This document shows positions 18,101 to 26,349 of a stretch of DNA of 64,000 nucleotides, one piece after another (positions within the stretch are counted from its first letter, which is position 1; each line of letters opens with the position of its first letter). The notes below the pieces were generated by a model that worked only from the letters and a program-made list of their open reading frames with translations, made no database searches and had not been told where the DNA came from. The stretch is from Rhodoligotrophos appendicifer (lineage in GTDB: Bacteria > Pseudomonadota > Alphaproteobacteria > Rhizobiales > Im1). The stretch covers positions 531,510 to 595,509 of the forward strand of contig NZ_VHKL01000002.1 in NCBI RefSeq assembly GCF_007474605.1, given 5' to 3'. A program made the translations under genes and the position numbers.

Positions 18101-19388
18101 CTTAAAGGGACGGGCAGACGTGGCAATTGGGAGCCGTGATGATGCTCGGTCATCGAAGGCGGTAGCCCCTTCGATGCAAATAGAAGACCATGAGAAACCT
18201 TTATTGAAGGCAACGAGTGTACCCCCTCAGTCGAAAGCACAGGCGCCCGGAAGCGCAGACGCGCAGGACACGTTTGAGATTGCTTCCGGCAGAGGGTCTG
18301 TTTTGAGGCAGCCCGCAGGATTGGCTGCAGAGCCAATACAGAATGTGACTCCCCACCCGCGCCCGAGGGCTCCGGGTCTGAGTATTGGAAACGAAGCGCC
18401 TGCAGCAAAAGAAGATCCGAGTAGTGCAGCCTCACAAGCTCTTGATGACACAGCAAAAGACGTGAAGCGTGGCGGCTTCAACGTTCACATTGCCTCCGCG
18501 AGGAACATTCAACCAGGGACTTCATCTAAGATCGAGAAATCCATGGGAACTGCTTTGGTAGTGCAACCCCAGGCGGACGAGGCTATCGAACAGCTTTCCG
18601 TGGTATCCGTCGGCTCTACTGCCGGCACTGAGTTTAAAGATCCCAAGAAAGATTTGGCGATAGGCGAGCTGGAAAAGGAATCAGAACCGCACAAGCATCA
18701 GCAGGGGCTGGATCCCGCAGGCGATCGTTCACTGTTGATCGTTCCCTCGATTGGATTTGGTGGTCCTCACGGATCACAAGAAGAAAATGCTGGAGAGACC
18801 AAGGACGGATCGGGTCTGCGGCCGTCTTCGCGCAACAGCTCTTCAAGGGCCGACGGAGAAGCGTATGGCCCAACGTCCACATCCGAGATGCAATCTAGAT
18901 TGTCAGTGTCAGAGGGTCTGGACAAGGGGGCAAGTAACGCGGGTGAAGCATCAGAGCTCAGCAGTTCCCCGGAGATCGCTGAATCGAACATCCTTCAAAA
19001 CGGTGGCTCTGAAAAGTTAAATAGTGAGGACCAGGATAGTGTGCTCGGAGTCAGTCTCGACAACCCGCATCCAGTTTCTCCGCAGAAAGAATCTGAAACT
19101 CCATTAATTCACAACGAAGATTTAGGATATAAATCGGAAGAGCGTGAGAAATCACCGGGAATGCTGAGCAGTGGCCATAATGAACCCAAGTCTGAGCCGG
19201 ACAAGAGTTCCTCGGCCAAGAATGTGGAGGTTCAGGTGGCGGTTCGTGATTTACCTCGCTCTCCAATGCAATCTTCAGCAGAATCTGACATTGTTGCACA
19301 AGATCCGGCCAGGGAGCACATTGGCGAGCGGCCTCAACCCCCGTTACGTCGGCTCCTAAAGAGGCAACGTCCAGTCAACCGGCTATAG
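15144..19388 (+). CDS. Membrane PAS-GGDEF-EAL protein with long C-terminal tail
   Basis: This 1414-residue protein is predicted to break down cyclic di-GMP. From the N-terminus: a signal peptide (cut near AYA-RD at residue 27), a periplasmic domain to about 180, seven membrane helices (about 185-395), a PAS domain (about 404-520), a GGDEF domain (about 530-690), an EAL domain (about 700-960) and a ~440-residue tail rich in Ser, Glu, Gln, Pro and Lys. The cyclase motif is degenerate (TGDRF instead of GGDEF), so cyclase activity is unlikely. The EAL domain keeps EALVRW, LTETI, DDFGTGYS, KID and IEGIE, so phosphodiesterase activity is likely. ATG 15144 fits the signal peptide; the frame extends to 15111. 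It ends the cox-thrC run. Confidence 0.9.
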   Translation: MRLQHSLIFFLLSLLLIVSSAPAYARDIVATNFDAPSVDLTGVLERVESVDKEVVVSVPGGEGGRDNAMTVTAKGTGPGHQFVIFTLHNEQPLLRDFVLVSRWPGYVGSGLFWPDYGAAQILSIQASPGLQPQRLSTPQEDAFSLRLNAGETVTYAAELTGASVDNLSLWQRSAFDNQQQQLSFFRGVVLGIATLTAVFMLCLFIIRLQPAFPAAAVFAFASVAFIASEFGYLPLAASILPEMAGVEPRVRSLIECLMATGAIACLLTFLDLRRRAPSVGYPLLGVLGASVVLTFSAWFFPAVSMGLARLLLLTTAVAGFVIILLFWRRGMVRAQASLVTWSFLLLWTLWSFAAALGWIGLDLVGPVLAWGLVLVLLTMAFTLTQFAFNQGVINSRFFEDSGRRGLALAGAEQIVWDWNEEQGALFVGPELERVLGHAQGRISRGGLKGWLELVHPGDRNAYVGVIENAVQRGRGTFSQDFRLRRGDGTYRWYQLRARSLPGEHGRAARCIGTLSDVTARKRSEEHLLFDAVRDRVTNLPNRALFIDRLDRAMRRADATASDALYLLVVDLDRFKHVNDSLGFAVGDSLLLTVARRLATLCATDDTLGRLTGDRFGIIVDTRRGGRQIDSYIDHLRSIIAKPIPLKPQEVFLTASIGIVRYEANKSRAEDLLKDAEIALYEAKRQGKDSAITFAASMRDTQPRLLNLEEDLRYALDRNQIEVAYQPVMRLHDRKLAGFEALVRWRHEVHGTLEPSAFIQLAEETGLLNELGRFVLNQAARQLGIWQRAYRSDEALFMTVNVSSRELINRNLIDEVKTVLSREDLVPGTLKLELTETILMENPELSIMVLERLQQAGVGIACDDFGTGYSAMAHLRRLPFDTIKIDRCFLDGDPDDDAAQIILEAIVLLAHDLGMDTVIEGIESADQADRLRDLGCDFGQGFHFGEPMSARQVMESFGGSQSIGGRLGKDGIASASFWQRIIKRGEDLKGRADVAIGSRDDARSSKAVAPSMQIEDHEKPLLKATSVPPQSKAQAPGSADAQDTFEIASGRGSVLRQPAGLAAEPIQNVTPHPRPRAPGLSIGNEAPAAKEDPSSAASQALDDTAKDVKRGGFNVHIASARNIQPGTSSKIEKSMGTALVVQPQADEAIEQLSVVSVGSTAGTEFKDPKKDLAIGELEKESEPHKHQQGLDPAGDRSLLIVPSIGFGGPHGSQEENAGETKDGSGLRPSSRNSSSRADGEAYGPTSTSEMQSRLSVSEGLDKGASNAGEASELSSSPEIAESNILQNGGSEKLNSEDQDSVLGVSLDNPHPVSPQKESETPLIHNEDLGYKSEEREKSPGMLSSGHNEPKSEPDKSSSAKNVEVQVAVRDLPRSPMQSSAESDIVAQDPAREHIGERPQPPLRRLLKRQRPVNRL

Positions 19389-19412
19389 GCTCATATTGCA
19401 TCACGGCCTGAT

Positions 19413-20000
19413 TTATGCGTGACCCGCTTCAGTGGAGAGGAGCCGCAGGTCTACACCAATTTTGCTCAATGCTTTCTCGTATTTTTCCGAAGTTCTCTCA
19501 TGAAAAAGGAGATCTTCGTCTGGGTCGCAGAACAACCAGCCGTTTTGTCTGAACTCTTGCTCGAGTTGTCCTGGTCCCCATCCTGCATAACCAAGAGCAA
19601 GCAGCGCATGGCGGGGACCCTCACCGAACGCAATTGCTCTCAGTACATCGATGGTTGCGGTCAATCCAATTCCTTCCTCTATGGGAAGGGTGGACTCGTC
19701 AGAATGGTAATCTGAGGTGTGAATAACAAATCCCCGGCTCCTTTCCACCGGCCCGCCGACATAAACCAGCCTCTTAAGAGTGTCCGGGGCGAGGCAGATC
19801 CCCTCTGGCGCCGGAAGAATTCCGAGACGTCCAAGGAGGTCGGGGAAGGAGATATTTTCGGCGGGTTTATTCAGGACGATGCCCATCGCCCCGTCTGCCG
19901 AGTGAGCGCAAAGAAAAACCACCGCGCGGTTAAAATCCTCGTCAATCACACTGGGCATTGCGATAAGGATCTTGCCATGGAGATATGGACTCGATCGCAT
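19413..20000 (-). CDS. YqgE/AlgH family protein (DUF179)
   Basis: This 195-residue protein matches the YqgE/AlgH family by LHGKILIAMP, RAVVFLCAHSADGAMGIVLNKP (in two parts around residues 25-45), VYVGGPVE and ALGYAGWGPGQLEQE. The family is conserved but its biochemical role is not settled. I chose ATG 20000 because GAGAGG lies just upstream; the frame also allows TTG 20015, which would turn that site into coding sequence. It converges on the GGDEF-EAL gene, 24 bases away. Confidence 0.9.
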   Translation of the reverse strand: MRSSPYLHGKILIAMPSVIDEDFNRAVVFLCAHSADGAMGIVLNKPAENISFPDLLGRLGILPAPEGICLAPDTLKRLVYVGGPVERSRGFVIHTSDYHSDESTLPIEEGIGLTATIDVLRAIAFGEGPRHALLALGYAGWGPGQLEQEFRQNGWLFCDPDEDLLFHERTSEKYEKALSKIGVDLRLLSTEAGHA

Positions 20001-20160
20001 GAAGCCACCTCTCAATTGCTTTCAAAATACCGCGTTTCACAGCGCAGGCAAGAGGGTGCTGATATCCCCCTGGCTGACACAAACGTGACTTGATGTTGCA
20101 TGCATCTCGCTGGTCTACGCCACTGGCGGGATTATGATTAGGAATTGAAAGATTTTAGAA

Positions 20161-20994
20161 TTGCGACTGCTGACACCAAACAATTTATTCGTTCCTGCGG
20201 TCCTTGCGCTGGCCCTGTTGGCTTTCTGCGGGGATGCTCGCGCACAGACTTCAAGGTCGATTGCGGACACTGAGCACAGCAAAGTGGAACTCATGATTGC
20301 GGGCCAGGAGGCAGGTGAGATATTAGCTGGTGTTAGAATAAGGCTCGGCCCTGGATGGAAGACTTATTGGAAGTTTCCTGGGGATGCCGGCGTCCCACCC
20401 AGTTTCGATTGGACAGGATCACAAAACCTCGCTTCTGCAGAGGTGCAGTGGCCGGCACCAAAGCGATTTGTCAGCTATGGCGAAACAATCATAGGGTATG
20501 AAGACGAAGTCATATTCCCAATTAAAATTCGCCCCAGGGATAGTAAAGAGTCCATTAGCCTGTCCTTGTCACTCTTCTACGCAGTTTGCCGCAATGTGTG
20601 TGTACCCGTTCAAATAGAGGCCTCGGCTAGTTTGGAGCCTGGTGCGGTGTCTAAGCAGCATCGGAAAGACCTCGATCACTTTCTGGACCGGGTGCCTAAA
20701 GAAAAAGTAGAAGGTCTCACCCTCAATTCAACGGCTTTCGTTGTCAAAGGCGAAAAGGACTTTCTAGAAGTGTCAGCGAACATTTCTGATCCGGCCACGC
20801 CAGTTGACATTTTTGTTGAGGGAGAAGGGGCGCAGAGTTTTGGAGCTCCTGTTCTAGGTAAGGTGGACAGTCGGACCACGACCTTCTTGTTGCCCCTCCA
20901 TGGTCAAAAGGGACATGCAGCTACGGAGAATGAGTTGACCATAACCATGGTGCAAGGCGATAAGGCCATCGCTAACCAAGTGTATTTGCCGTAA
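20161..20994 (+). CDS. Exported DsbD N-terminal-like (DsbC-type) domain protein
   Basis: This 277-residue protein has a signal peptide (hydrophobic run about 10-25, cut near ARA-QT) and a domain resembling the periplasmic alpha domain of DsbD. The cysteine pair is in FYAVCRNVCVP near residues 143-147, the position of the redox cysteines. The FPGDAGVPPSF block is typical of alphaproteobacterial members. It lacks the membrane and thioredoxin domains of DsbD, so it probably works with a separate CcdA-type protein. The start is TTG 20161 with an AGGA about 16 bases upstream, a weak context. A peroxiredoxin gene follows. Confidence 0.82.
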   Translation: MRLLTPNNLFVPAVLALALLAFCGDARAQTSRSIADTEHSKVELMIAGQEAGEILAGVRIRLGPGWKTYWKFPGDAGVPPSFDWTGSQNLASAEVQWPAPKRFVSYGETIIGYEDEVIFPIKIRPRDSKESISLSLSLFYAVCRNVCVPVQIEASASLEPGAVSKQHRKDLDHFLDRVPKEKVEGLTLNSTAFVVKGEKDFLEVSANISDPATPVDIFVEGEGAQSFGAPVLGKVDSRTTTFLLPLHGQKGHAATENELTITMVQGDKAIANQVYLP

Positions 20995-21030
20995 TTTGCT
21001 GGCGACGAAAATCCGTTATCGAGGGATGAA

Positions 21031-21519
21031 ATGATTGCAGTTGGAGAGGCTCTTCCAGTTTCTCAGTTTACCAAAGTCACGGAAGAGGGAGTAAAGAATT
21101 ACTCCACTGAGGAAATATTCTCTGGGAAGAAAGTCGTATTATTTGCGGTCCCAGGAGCATTTACCCCAACTTGTCATCTCAAACATTTGCCGGGATTTAT
21201 TCGCGAGGCGGATAAAATCCGGAAAATGGGTGTTGATGACATTGTTTGCATTTCCGTAAATGACGCTTTTGTCTTGGACGCTTGGGGGAAGTCCACGGGT
21301 GCGCAAGATAGAGTCACGTTCCTTGCGGACGGAAACGCAGATTTCACCCGGAAGTTGGGCCTTGAACTTGATGGGTCTGGTTTCGGTATGGGAACACGAT
21401 CTCGGCGTTACGCCATGATTGTGCAAAACGGTGTGGTTAAGAACTTTTTTTTAGAGAGCAAACCGAGCGAAGCAGAGGTCAGTGGGGCGGATAGTGTGCT
21501 GGCCGCCTTGAGTAAATAA
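21031..21519 (+). CDS. Peroxiredoxin (Prx5 type)
   Basis: This 162-residue protein is a thiol peroxidase of the Prx5/type II class, which reduces hydrogen peroxide and organic peroxides. The peroxidatic cysteine is in PGAFTPTCHLKHLPGF near residue 48, with the conserved Pro and Thr before it; VSVNDAFVLDAW-type and FGMGTRSRRYAM blocks are present. The second conserved position has no obvious resolving cysteine close by, though DDIVCIS carries a cysteine near 72. The ATG has GAGGGA upstream. It is convergent with rnhA, an order common in Hyphomicrobiales. Confidence 0.93.
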   Translation: MIAVGEALPVSQFTKVTEEGVKNYSTEEIFSGKKVVLFAVPGAFTPTCHLKHLPGFIREADKIRKMGVDDIVCISVNDAFVLDAWGKSTGAQDRVTFLADGNADFTRKLGLELDGSGFGMGTRSRRYAMIVQNGVVKNFFLESKPSEAEVSGADSVLAALSK

Positions 21520-21568
21520 CTGGCCGAACCGGTTACGCAATCCCGGAAAGACAACACGGAATCGACGG

Positions 21569-22021
21569 TTAGTCGGATCTCGATTTATTATTTGCGAGAC
21601 CTTGCCGAGCGAGAAAATCTGCTCGCTCGTTTTCCAAGTGGCCGTCATGACCTCTTACCCAGTGCCATGTGACCTGATGCGTCTCTAATGCTGCTGCGAG
21701 CCTTTGCCACAACTCGATATTTTTCACAGGCTTGTTAGCCGCTGTTTTCCAGCCATTGGTTCTCCAACGAAAGATCCATTTGGAGATACCATCGCGGACA
21801 TATACCGAGTCTGTATAAAGATCCACTATGCAGGGTCGTTTCAACGCCTCGAGCGCTTCAATAGCCGCGGTTAGTTCCATGCGGTTATTGGTCGTCTCGC
21901 TGGCACCGCCGGAAATCTCCCGGTCCACCGACCCATAGCGGAGGATTGCTCCCCAACCGCCTGGGCCTGGATTACCCGAGCATGCGCCGTCGGTAAAGAT
22001 CTCAACATTTTGGCGAGGCAT
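21569..22021 (-). CDS. rnhA: Ribonuclease HI
   Basis: This 150-residue enzyme cuts the RNA strand of RNA-DNA hybrids. The acidic active site can be followed: Asp in [15 protein letters not shown] (near 10), Glu in NNRMELTA (near 49), Asp in [12 protein letters not shown] (near 71) and the last Asp in the [12 protein letters not shown] region (near 135, with the catalytic His nearby). Length is normal. It lies 15 bases downstream of ispH and is probably co-transcribed with it. In most relatives thrB sits between the two genes, but it is absent here. Confidence 0.96.
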   Translation of the reverse strand: MPRQNVEIFTDGACSGNPGPGGWGAILRYGSVDREISGGASETTNNRMELTAAIEALEALKRPCIVDLYTDSVYVRDGISKWIFRWRTNGWKTAANKPVKNIELWQRLAAALETHQVTWHWVRGHDGHLENERADFLARQGLANNKSRSD

Positions 22022-22036
22022 GGAGGATTACGAGAA

Positions 22037-23005
22037 TTATTGAGCTGCTGCTTGTCGTAATTCTCTCGGTAATTTGAACGAGACGGATTCTTTCCGGGTT
22101 TCGATCACTTCGACCTGAACGTCGAAACGTTGACGGAAAGCGGAAACGACTTCCTGCACAAGGATTTCGGGGGCTGAAGCGCCAGCGGTAATTCCTAGTG
22201 TTTCAATACCTTCAACCATATTCCACGAGATATCAGCTGCGCGCTGAACAAGCATAGAGCGCTCACAACCAGATTTCTTAGCAACTTCGACGAGTCGTTG
22301 AGAGTTCGAACTGTTGGGTGCGCCCACTACAAGCAGCATGTCACAGCGTGGCGCCATCTCCTTCACCACTTCCTGTCGGTTTGTCGTCGCGTAACAAATA
22401 TCGGCCTTATGAGGTCCGACGATCTGTGGAAAGCGACGCCGTAAGACGGCGATGACATCCTTGGTATCATCTACGGAGAGGGTCGTCTGCGTGATATAAG
22501 CAAGCTTCTCCGGGTTCTGAGGCTCAAAGATTTCCGCTTGCTCCACAGTTTCCACCAAAGTGATCGCGCCTTTGGGTAACTGGCCCATCGTCCCAATTAC
22601 TTCAGGGTGGCCGGTGTGGCCGATTAAAAGGATCTCCAGGCCACGCTCGAAATGCCGTTCGGCCTCCATATGGACTTTTGAGACCAGCGGGCACGTTGCA
22701 TCCAGGAAAAACAAATTTCGGTCTTGTGCCGCCTCGGGTACAGATTTAGGTACCCCATGCGCCGAGAAGATAACGGGGCGGTCTCCTTCAGGAAGTTCAT
22801 CTAGCTCTTCCACGAAGATTGCGCCCTTCCGTTCAAGATCCTCAACCACATAGCGATTATGGACAATCTCGTGGCGAACATACACGGGCGCGCCATATCT
22901 CTCCAGCGCAAGCTCAACAATTTCGATAGCCCGAACCACACCAGCGCAAAATCCACGCGGAGCGCCCATTAGAATGGTCAATGGTCGTTTTTCAGTGGTG
23001 AGCAT
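22037..23005 (-). CDS. ispH: 4-hydroxy-3-methylbut-2-enyl diphosphate reductase
   Basis: This 322-residue iron-sulfur enzyme makes IPP and DMAPP in the last step of the MEP isoprenoid pathway. The three cluster cysteines are in [11 protein letters not shown] (N-terminus), [11 protein letters not shown] (middle) and [10 protein letters not shown] (C-terminal half); [10 protein letters not shown] and [10 protein letters not shown] are substrate-binding blocks. I chose ATG 23005, which gives the family-like start just before MGAPRGFC; the open frame runs back to 23068. It may be expressed together with rnhA. The window also carries ispE and a polyprenyl diphosphate synthase, two other isoprenoid genes. 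Confidence 0.96.
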   Translation of the reverse strand: MLTTEKRPLTILMGAPRGFCAGVVRAIEIVELALERYGAPVYVRHEIVHNRYVVEDLERKGAIFVEELDELPEGDRPVIFSAHGVPKSVPEAAQDRNLFFLDATCPLVSKVHMEAERHFERGLEILLIGHTGHPEVIGTMGQLPKGAITLVETVEQAEIFEPQNPEKLAYITQTTLSVDDTKDVIAVLRRRFPQIVGPHKADICYATTNRQEVVKEMAPRCDMLLVVGAPNSSNSQRLVEVAKKSGCERSMLVQRAADISWNMVEGIETLGITAGASAPEILVQEVVSAFRQRFDVQVEVIETRKESVSFKLPRELRQAAAQ

Positions 23006-23152
23006 TAAGCACCTGCTTCGGGCCAAAACGTTGAACTGATATAGGAGAGGGGAGGGGGGGAATGTCAAGGTTTCCTGGCGACGTATGTCATCTGCGCTGT
23101 AATCTTGACGAAGGAATGATCATTTCTCGCAGGCTGGCAGACTCGTAACGGC

Positions 23153-23180
23153 TTGACATGACCGCTTCAAAAGCTAGTTT
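23153..23180 (+). promoter_or_regulatory. Sigma70-type promoter of the glycine cleavage operon
   Basis: TTGACA (23153-23158) is followed after 16 bases by TAGTTT (23175-23180). Transcription would start near 23187, just before the glycine riboswitch. The -35 box is a perfect consensus and the -10 box is fair. No closer competing promoter is seen. Confidence 0.6.
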
Positions 23181-23224
23181 AGCTGTTGGTGCGGCATCTA
23201 ACGATGTCGACCATAAGTCACATG

Positions 23225-23440
23225 CCTGCCTCAGCGGGAGAGACCGTTCGATCGGCGCCGAAGGAGAAACCGCCCCGGAAACTCTCAGGCAACAGGACCG
23301 TTGAGGCTAATGCAAATCTGGAAAGCAGCGGCTTTTTGGGCCGCTCACCGATGGGGTAAGTCGAGCTTTATGTGCCAATAGGCATGTTAAGCTAACGAAT
23401 CTCTCAGGTATCGAGACAGATGGGGTCGGTTCGGACAGTG
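23225..23440 (+). ncRNA. Tandem glycine riboswitch upstream of gcvT
   Basis: Two glycine aptamers can be seen in series. The first contains GCGGGAGAGACC (near 23234), GCCGAAGGAG, the conserved CGGAAACTCTCAGGCAA (near 23277) and AGGACCG. The second contains GCTCACCGATGGGG (near 23343), ATCTCTCAGGTA (near 23399) and CGAGACAGATGGGG. These are the signature strings of the bacterial glycine riboswitch in its two-aptamer form, which usually turns gcv expression on when glycine is high. It ends about 35 bases before the gcvT start, so control of translation initiation or of a short terminator in this gap is possible. Ends are approximate. Confidence 0.93.
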
Positions 23441-23475
23441 TCCGAAGCTGATGGGCCAATTGTTTCGTGAGAGAT

Positions 23476-24603
23476 ATGACAGACACTCAAGCCGCGATAC
23501 GCACTCCTCTATTTGACCTTCATGAGCGCCTGAATGGCCGCATGGTTTCCTTCGCTGGATACATGCTCCCAGTCCAATACACCGCTGGCATACTCGCTGA
23601 GCACCTATGGACGCGAGAGAGTGCAAGTCTTTTTGATGTGTCGCACATGGGCCAGATCTGGCTAACGGCACCTTCAAGAGTGGCTGAGGCTCTTGAAACT
23701 CTGGTTCCCGGAGACATCAAAGGGCTTTCGACGGGCCAGATTCGTTACACACAGTTAACGAATGAGCAGGGCGGCATCATTGATGATCTTTTAGTCACTC
23801 TCATGCCGACCTTCGAGTCTGGAGAACGGTTGTTTCTCGTCTTGAACGCCTCGCGGAAGCAGGATGACCTTGTCCACATACAAGAAAGGTTGGCGGGGCG
23901 TGCTCACATCGAGAGACTAGACGATCGAGCTCTTCTGGCACTGCAAGGCCCTGCGGCGTTCCATGTCCTTCGCAGGGTTCTGCCCATCGTTGAAACGCTA
24001 CGGTTTATGACATCTGCCACGGCAGTTCTTGGCGACAAAGAAGTGTTTGTGAGCCGGTCAGGGTATACCGGTGAGGACGGCTTTGAGATCTCATTGCCCT
24101 CGTGCCTCGCCACCTCTTTTGCTGAAGCTCTTCTCGCCGACCCTGCTGTAAAGCCAGCGGGCCTTGGAGCCCGCGATTCGCTCAGGATGGAGGCCGGACT
24201 TTGCCTCTATGGACAGGACCTAGACGAAACAACAAGTCCTATAGAGGCTGGGCTTTCTTGGTCAGTGAGCAGAAGGCGCAGAGAGCAGGGGGGATTTCTT
24301 GGGTATGGGCGGATTGCCGAAGAGCTAAGAGTCGGGCCGAAAAGACGGCTGGTTGGACTGCGCCTCGAGGGCCGAACACCTGCTCGACGGGGCGAATTGA
24401 TCACCAGCGCCGATGGGAATTTCGTAGGCAAGGTTACATCAGGAGGCTTCGGGCCCTCAGCCAACTGTCCAATCGCCCTGGGTTATGTGGATGCGAACTT
24501 CACGGCAAAGGGATCTACTGTGAATCTCATGGTCAGAGAAAGATCCCTTCCGGCGGAGATAGTTCAATTGCCGTTCATACGTCATCGGTATGTGAAGGAT
24601 TGA
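23476..24603 (+). CDS. gcvT: Glycine cleavage system T protein (aminomethyltransferase)
   Basis: This 375-residue protein transfers the methylene group from aminomethyl-lipoyl GcvH to tetrahydrofolate and releases ammonia. Evidence includes LFDLHERLNGRMVSFAGY-type N-terminus with MLPVQY, ASLFDVSHMGQI, the VSRSGYTGEDGFEIS folate-site block and LGARDSLRMEAGLCLYGQDLD in the C-terminal part. ATG 23476 follows a GAGAG site; GTG 23467 is an alternative. It is the first gene of gcvT-H-PA-PB and lies behind a glycine riboswitch. Confidence 0.96.
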   Translation: MTDTQAAIRTPLFDLHERLNGRMVSFAGYMLPVQYTAGILAEHLWTRESASLFDVSHMGQIWLTAPSRVAEALETLVPGDIKGLSTGQIRYTQLTNEQGGIIDDLLVTLMPTFESGERLFLVLNASRKQDDLVHIQERLAGRAHIERLDDRALLALQGPAAFHVLRRVLPIVETLRFMTSATAVLGDKEVFVSRSGYTGEDGFEISLPSCLATSFAEALLADPAVKPAGLGARDSLRMEAGLCLYGQDLDETTSPIEAGLSWSVSRRRREQGGFLGYGRIAEELRVGPKRRLVGLRLEGRTPARRGELITSADGNFVGKVTSGGFGPSANCPIALGYVDANFTAKGSTVNLMVRERSLPAEIVQLPFIRHRYVKD

Positions 24604-24625
24604 TCATGCAAGGAAGGCTTTTTGT

Positions 24626-25003
24626 ATGGATGCACTGAAATTCACTAAGGACCATGAATGGATCCGGTTGGAGGGGCAAGTGGCAACTGTGGGGATCACG
24701 CAATTCGCTCAGGAACAATTGGGCGATGTGGTCTTCGTCGAACTTCCGACGTTGGGACAGACCTTCCAACGAGGTGGAGAAGTCGCGGTTGTTGAGTCGG
24801 TCAAGGCTGCCAGCGATATTTTTTCGCCGGTGTCCGGGGAAGTCATTGAAGTCAACGCGAAGCTCGAGGGCGAGCCATCATTGGTGAATAGTGATCCCGA
24901 GGGAGAGGGATGGTTTCTTAAAATGAGCGTATCAAACCTGGCAGAGCTCGCCGATCTTTTGACGAGGCAGGAGTATGAGGAATTTACTAAGGAAGATCAC
25001 TGA
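24626..25003 (+). CDS. gcvH: Glycine cleavage system H protein
   Basis: This 125-residue lipoyl carrier shuttles the aminomethyl group between the P, T and L proteins. The lipoylated lysine is in [15 protein letters not shown] near residue 62. The KFTKDHEWI start and [11 protein letters not shown] block are typical. The ATG has AAGGAAGG about 9 bases upstream. It shares a base with the start of gcvPA (TGATG), which suggests coupled translation. Confidence 0.97.
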   Translation: MDALKFTKDHEWIRLEGQVATVGITQFAQEQLGDVVFVELPTLGQTFQRGGEVAVVESVKAASDIFSPVSGEVIEVNAKLEGEPSLVNSDPEGEGWFLKMSVSNLAELADLLTRQEYEEFTKEDH

Positions 25004-26349
25004 TGCGTTATCTTCCTCACACTGACGAAGACCGTAAGGCGATGCTGGCTGCTATCGGCGTCAACTCCATTGATGATCTGTTTGTCGATGTTCCACCCCA
25101 AGCACGTTTGCTTGGGACAGTTGAGCTCCCGAAGCGAAAGACAGAGCAGGAGGTAGAACGTCTTCTGTCAAAGATGGCCGCCAAAAATGTGCCGGCAAGT
25201 GATGTGCCGTTTTTCGTGGGAGCGGGTGCATACAAACATCACGTGCCTGCCACGGTTGACCATCTTATTCAGCGCTCGGAGTTTTTGACCTCTTACACCC
25301 CGTATCAGCCGGAGATATCACAGGGGACGTTACAATATCTCTTCGAGTTTCAGACCCAGGTATCGCTAATCACAGGCATGGATGTGGCGAATGCATCTAT
25401 GTATGACGGGTCGACTGGATGTGGCGAAGCCGTTCTTATGGCGGAACGTATCACTAAACGCAAGAAATCGATATTATCGGGGGGGCTTCATCCCCATTAT
25501 TGTAAAGTTGTTCAAAATCTGGCCAAGTTCGGAGGCTCGGAATGTGTGACTTTGTCCCCGAGCACGAATGATGGAGATGTTTGCAGTGGGCGCATTGATG
25601 AGACCACAGCGTGCATCGTGGTGCAGAACCCCAACGTTTTCGGTGAGCTTATCGATCTCGGACCTATTGCTGAAGCTGCCCACAGAAATGGTGCTCTCCT
25701 CATCGCAGTGGTGACAGAAATTATTTCACTGGGAGCAATTAAATCGCCGGGCGATTCTGGGGCGGACATAGTCGTCGCTGAGGGCCAGTCTCTTGGTGTC
25801 GGCCTTAATTTCGGTGGCCCCTATTTGGGCCTCTTCGCAACCCGTGAGAAGTACCTCCGGCAAATGCCGGGACGAATTTGTGGTCAAACGGCTGATGCAG
25901 ACGGGAGACGGGGCTTTGTGTTGACCCTGTCTTCGAGGGAGCAACATATCCGTCGCGAGAAGGCGACAAGCAACATTTGCACGAATTCGGGACTGTGTTG
26001 TTTGGCATTTACTATTCACCTTTCACTCTTGGGTGAACGAGGTCTTACCTCTCTGGCTGCCATTAACCATCACAATGCCTGTGCATTAGCGGATGTTCTC
26101 AGCGAGGTGGATGGGGTTGAAGTTCTCAACGAACGCTTCTTCAATGAATTCACAATCCGTACGCCTCAGCCCAGTGTTGATGTAATCGAAAAATTAGCCT
26201 CAAAAGGTGTTCTTGGCGGGGTGCCGGTATCAAGATTGCTCCCTGACCATCCTGACCTCAGTAACTTGATTATCGTTGCTGCTACCGAGGTAAACAGTGA
26301 CGACGATCGAGAGACTTACCGAGACCGCCTGAGTGAGATACTGACATGA
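25003..26349 (+). CDS. gcvPA: Glycine dehydrogenase (decarboxylating) subunit 1
   Basis: This 448-residue protein is the alpha subunit of the split form of the P protein, which decarboxylates glycine on PLP. Blocks such as [10 protein letters not shown] at the N-terminus, [28 protein letters not shown] (two parts) and [11 protein letters not shown] identify the family. The PLP lysine is in the partner subunit. Length is typical. It overlaps gcvH by one base and gcvPB by four bases (ATGA), ensuring balanced synthesis of the two halves. Confidence 0.96.
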   Translation: MRYLPHTDEDRKAMLAAIGVNSIDDLFVDVPPQARLLGTVELPKRKTEQEVERLLSKMAAKNVPASDVPFFVGAGAYKHHVPATVDHLIQRSEFLTSYTPYQPEISQGTLQYLFEFQTQVSLITGMDVANASMYDGSTGCGEAVLMAERITKRKKSILSGGLHPHYCKVVQNLAKFGGSECVTLSPSTNDGDVCSGRIDETTACIVVQNPNVFGELIDLGPIAEAAHRNGALLIAVVTEIISLGAIKSPGDSGADIVVAEGQSLGVGLNFGGPYLGLFATREKYLRQMPGRICGQTADADGRRGFVLTLSSREQHIRREKATSNICTNSGLCCLAFTIHLSLLGERGLTSLAAINHHNACALADVLSEVDGVEVLNERFFNEFTIRTPQPSVDVIEKLASKGVLGGVPVSRLLPDHPDLSNLIIVAATEVNSDDDRETYRDRLSEILT

